A stretch of 26,759 bases of DNA, from positions 1 through 26,759 of the forward strand of contig CAVGND010000025.1 in the NCBI GenBank assembly GCA_963630555.1. The letters run 5' to 3'. The notes beneath the pieces are model-generated. The model was not told where the DNA came from, did no database searches, and worked only from the letters and a program-made list of their open reading frames with translations. Shown here piece after piece: positions 22,977 through 26,759 of this stretch (position 1 is its first letter; every line of letters begins with the position of its first letter). The position numbers and the translations under genes were made by a program. Source of the DNA: CAVALG01 sp963630555 (GTDB lineage Bacteria; Bacillota; Clostridia; Oscillospirales; Acutalibacteraceae).

Positions 22977-25370
22977 ATGAAAGTTTCAATAAATTGGCTT
23001 AAAAAATATGTTGATATAAATGTCCCGGTAGAGGAACTGTGTGATAAAATGGTTATGGCAGGGTTTGAGGTTGAGGAAATAACCGACCTGTCAAAAACAA
23101 TGGATAATGTCGTTGTCGGCAAAATAACCCGTATTGAACCGCACCCTGATTCCGACCATCTGCAAATATGTCAGATAGATGTCGGTCAAAATGAAAATGT
23201 CCAGATAATCACTGGTGCGCAAAATGTGTTTGAGGGTGCTTTTGTTCCTGCGGCGCTGCATAATTCTCACCTGCCTAACGGCGCACATATAAAAAACGGG
23301 AAATTAAGGGGGCTTCCCAGTAACGGTATGCTCTGTTCGGGCGAAGAACTCTGCCTTAAAGAGGGCGAGTACCCCGGTGCCGAGGTAAACGGAATCCTTA
23401 TCCTTGCCGATAACATTGCCGCGCCGGGCACCGATATGCGGGAAATTCTCGGACTTAACGACTATATTGTGGATTTTAAAATAACCGCCAACCGCCCCGA
23501 TTGTCAGTGTATTTTGGGAATTGCGCGCGAAGCGGGCGTGGTGTTGGGAACCGAGTTCCGCATACCGAAACCCGTGTATAAAACCGTCGGCGGAGATATT
23601 GCGGATGTAATTTCGGTCGATGTCAAAAATTACGACCTTTGCCCGAGATATTATGGCAGGGCAATTAAGAATGTAAGAATAGGCGACTCACCCGAGTGGA
23701 TGAAACGCGCGCTTATCGCGGCAGGTATGCGCCCGATAAATAATATTGTTGATATTACCAATTTTGTTATGCTTGAAACAAATCAGCCGATGCACGCCTT
23801 TGATATGAATTATATTAAAGGTAAGAAGATTGTTGTCCGCAACGCCGAAAACGGCGAAAAAATGACTACGCTTGACGGTAAATCATATGACCTGACAAGC
23901 GATATGCTTGTTATAGCGGACGGCGACAGTCCTTCCTGCCTTGCCGGTATTATGGGCGGGCTTGAAAGCGAAATACATTCCGATACTGATGTTGTGTTCC
24001 TTGAATCGGCAAAATTCCGCCGCGACAGCGTAAGGAAAACCTGCCGTGCACTCGGCATCCGTACCGAAGCCGGCGCGCATTTTGAACGCGGCGTTGATAT
24101 ACTCAATGTTGAATATGCAATGAACCGCGCTCTGCAACTTATCTGCGAACTTGACGCCGCCGATATAATCGATGGGTATGTGGACTGCAATAACGGCTTG
24201 CCGACCGACCGTAAACTTTCCGCTACGGTTGACAGTATTAACGCTCTGCTTGGCCTTCATATTCCCGGCGAAACCATGTGCGATATTTTAAATAAACTTG
24301 AAATCAAAACTACGCTTGAAAACGGCACGCTTAACTGCCTTGTCCCATCGGTTCGTGACGATGTGGAATCAAGAGCCGACCTGGCCGAGGAGGTTATGCG
24401 TATTTACGGCTACGAGCATATCATAGGCAGTGATATGACGGGCGCGGTGGTGCGCGGCAAAAAAACTCCCGAGCGTATTAAGTCTGATAAAATCAAAGCC
24501 CTTCTGTGCGGTGAGGGTCTTCATGAAATAGCAACATATTCGTTTATAAGCAGAACCGCGCTTGATACCCTTATGCTGCCGGCAGATGATAAACGCCGTA
24601 AAGCCGCCGTTATACTCAATCCTCTGGGGGAGGAGTATTCGGTTATGAGAACACAACTTTACACTTCGCTGCTCGCCGTAATTTCAACCAACTATAACCG
24701 AAAAAATACGGATGCAAGATTTTTTGAAATAAGTAAACTGTTTATCCCTAAATCTTTACCGCTTACCGAACAGCCGCTCGAAGTTCCGGCTATGTCAATC
24801 GGTATGTACGGCGAAAACGAAGATTTCTTTACACTCAAAGGAGTTGTCGAAAGTGTTATAAACCTGTTCTGTAAGGATGCTGAGATATACCGCTCGGCAG
24901 AACCGTTCCTCCATCCCGGCAGGCAGGCCGTGATTAAAAAAGGGGACGATGTTCTTGCCGTGCTGGGCGAAGTTCACCCCACAGTTGCCGAAAAATACAA
25001 CATCGGTACAAGAGTTTATGTCGCTCAGATAGCGCTTGACAAACTTTTTGCAATTGAGCAAAGCAATGTAATCTATAAACCCCTGCCCAAATTCCCTGCC
25101 GTTAATCGTGACTTCGCCCTTGTCTGCGATATCGATAAACCGGTCGGCGAACTTGAAAAGGCTATTAAAACAGGCGCCGGCAAACTGTGCGAAAAGGTTG
25201 AATTGTTCGACCTGTATTCCGGCAGCCAGATCGGTGCGGGCAAAAAAAGCGCCGCCTTCCGTGTCACTCTGCGCAGTGCAGATGCCACATTAACAGAAGA
25301 GCAAATCAATAAAACCGTCGCTAAAATAATGAACAGGCTGGAGGCTGCCGGTGCGGTTTTGCGCCGGTAA
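22977..25370 (+). CDS. pheT: Phenylalanyl-tRNA synthetase beta subunit
   Basis: This 797-residue subunit supplies tRNA binding and editing of mischarged Tyr-tRNA-Phe. In order, it shows the N-terminal strand MKVSINWLKKYVDI, a tRNA-binding OB fold with HPDSDHLQICQIDVG, the B3/4 editing region (DFKITANRPDCQCILGIAREAG...MHAFDMNYIKG), the B5 domain near residues 400-480, a catalytic-like core (NPLGEEYSVMRTQLYTSLL) and a C-terminal ferredoxin-like anticodon-binding domain (KPLPKFPAVNRDFALVCD to the end). The gene starts 24 nt after pheS with AAAGGGTG upstream. No strong terminator follows before the rRNA promoter. Confidence 0.97.
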   Translation: MKVSINWLKKYVDINVPVEELCDKMVMAGFEVEEITDLSKTMDNVVVGKITRIEPHPDSDHLQICQIDVGQNENVQIITGAQNVFEGAFVPAALHNSHLPNGAHIKNGKLRGLPSNGMLCSGEELCLKEGEYPGAEVNGILILADNIAAPGTDMREILGLNDYIVDFKITANRPDCQCILGIAREAGVVLGTEFRIPKPVYKTVGGDIADVISVDVKNYDLCPRYYGRAIKNVRIGDSPEWMKRALIAAGMRPINNIVDITNFVMLETNQPMHAFDMNYIKGKKIVVRNAENGEKMTTLDGKSYDLTSDMLVIADGDSPSCLAGIMGGLESEIHSDTDVVFLESAKFRRDSVRKTCRALGIRTEAGAHFERGVDILNVEYAMNRALQLICELDAADIIDGYVDCNNGLPTDRKLSATVDSINALLGLHIPGETMCDILNKLEIKTTLENGTLNCLVPSVRDDVESRADLAEEVMRIYGYEHIIGSDMTGAVVRGKKTPERIKSDKIKALLCGEGLHEIATYSFISRTALDTLMLPADDKRRKAAVILNPLGEEYSVMRTQLYTSLLAVISTNYNRKNTDARFFEISKLFIPKSLPLTEQPLEVPAMSIGMYGENEDFFTLKGVVESVINLFCKDAEIYRSAEPFLHPGRQAVIKKGDDVLAVLGEVHPTVAEKYNIGTRVYVAQIALDKLFAIEQSNVIYKPLPKFPAVNRDFALVCDIDKPVGELEKAIKTGAGKLCEKVELFDLYSGSQIGAGKKSAAFRVTLRSADATLTEEQINKTVAKIMNRLEAAGAVLRR

Positions 25371-25431
25371 TTATCCTGTGATGTTGCGGCCGCTAACCGC
25401 TTTGTCAACCGCCAAAATCCCGCAAAAAATG

Positions 25432-25457
25432 TCGGCAAACCGAAAGTCCGAAATTTT
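25432..25457 (+). terminator. Weak candidate terminator after pheT
   Basis: A 4-bp stem (TCGG 25432-25435, CCGA 25440-25443) is followed about 9 nt later by seven T residues. The stem is short and far from the T-run, so it is a poor terminator. No better one exists between 25371 and 25481, and the T-run may simply be part of the AT-rich UP-like element. Confidence 0.2.
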
Positions 25458-25513
25458 TTTAAAAAAAGGGAAAATTTTTAGTTGACAAAGAGGAGGCGGT
25501 GTGGTAATATAAT
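25451..25513 (+). promoter_or_regulatory. rRNA operon promoter with UP-like element
   Basis: TTGACA (25482-25487) is followed after 17 bp by TAATAT (25505-25510); an overlapping TATAAT at 25508-25513 would need an unfavourable 20-bp spacer. Runs of T and A at 25451-25480 just upstream resemble an UP element that contacts the RNA polymerase alpha subunits, typical of rRNA promoters. A start near 25518 gives a leader of about 254 nt before mature 16S. Confidence 0.8.
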
Positions 25514-25517
25514 TAGG

Positions 25518-25771
25518 CGCTCTGTTTTGGGGGCGTCGAAGCGGACCTTGAAAATTAAACAACGAAAGAAAGAAATTAGTTAAATTTGGCTGGGAATTGC
25601 GGTGCAGAAATGCACAGCAAAGAACAGAGAAAAGAATTAAACTAACGGACCCGAAATAATTTGAGTAAAACTCAAAAGTAAAACGGAACAACACGCAAAA
25701 GCGAAGTTGTCGAAGAAGCTGAGATTTAGCTTTAAAATAGATTTAGACATTGAAAGATGTGTAGATACAAT
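25518..25771 (+). ncRNA. 16S rRNA leader with boxA-like element and four hairpins
   Basis: This transcribed spacer has no gene. GACCTTGAAAATTAAACAAC (25544-25563) resembles the boxA antitermination element found before 16S in Firmicutes (TCTTTGAAAACT type). Hairpins follow: 25597-25620 with a GAAA tetraloop and one mismatch, 25660-25676 (TTTGAGT/ACTCAAA), 25688-25710 (ACAAC/GTTGT and CGC/GCG around AAAA), and 25716-25732 (AAGCT/AGCTT). Part of it should pair with the 16S trailer for RNase III cleavage, but the trailer is outside the window. Confidence 0.5.

Positions 25772-26759
<988 letters not shown>

Noticed and set aside
25388..25415. GCGG/CCGC hairpin just after pheT as its terminator
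   Set aside because: The stem is only 4 bp and is followed by TTTG rather than a T-run, so it is not convincing.

Overview
The window looks like a chromosomal housekeeping segment from a member of the Clostridia, most likely an uncultured Oscillospirales (old 'Clostridium cluster IV') organism. This rests on the partial 16S rRNA at the right edge, which carries the cluster IV-type stretch around 26640-26730, together with a tRNA-Phe T-box leader and Firmicutes-style gene orders. No plasmid, phage, transposase, CRISPR or tRNA gene was seen.

Layout. (1) 1-635 has no convincing gene. It holds nested repeats: a 60-61 bp tandem repeat with a palindromic core, three copies of an 11-mer each followed by a small hairpin, and two arrays of a degenerate 7-bp unit. 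It also has a strong terminator-like hairpin and a candidate promoter. (2) 636-1754 is a THUMP-type RNA methyltransferase, followed by a terminator. (3) 1836-18892 is one almost gapless run of 14 co-directional genes behind a good promoter: SpoU-type methyltransferase, dprA, topA, trmFO, plsX, rnc, Elp3-like radical SAM protein, smc, ftsY, yhbY, nadD, yqeK, rsfS, leuS. Eight junctions are overlaps of 1-14 nt and every gap is at most 31 nt. (4) rpsU (18970-19146) has its own consensus promoter and a perfect hairpin terminator. (5) On the minus strand, 19259-20800 is an AGCS sodium:alanine/glycine symporter with a Cys-rich insertion. (6) 20892-25370 is a Phe T-box leader, an unidentified multi-pass membrane protein, pheS and pheT. 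(7) 25371-26759 is an rRNA promoter, a hairpin-rich leader and the 5' two thirds of a 16S gene.

How the genes fit together. The long run joins three clusters that sit apart in Bacillus subtilis (dprA-topA-trmFO; plsX..rnc-smc-ftsY; yhbY-nadD-yqeK-rsfS). It would couple DNA topology and segregation, phospholipid synthesis, RNA processing and modification, ribosome assembly, NAD synthesis and leucyl-tRNA charging on one transcript. The pheST unit should be induced when uncharged tRNA-Phe accumulates, and the membrane protein is inside that regulon.

Most of the window is well-known biology. The best leads are the T-box-controlled membrane protein ahead of pheST, the Cys-rich insertion in the symporter, and the composite repeats at the left edge. 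All functions are assigned from motifs and remembered family patterns; no database search was possible.
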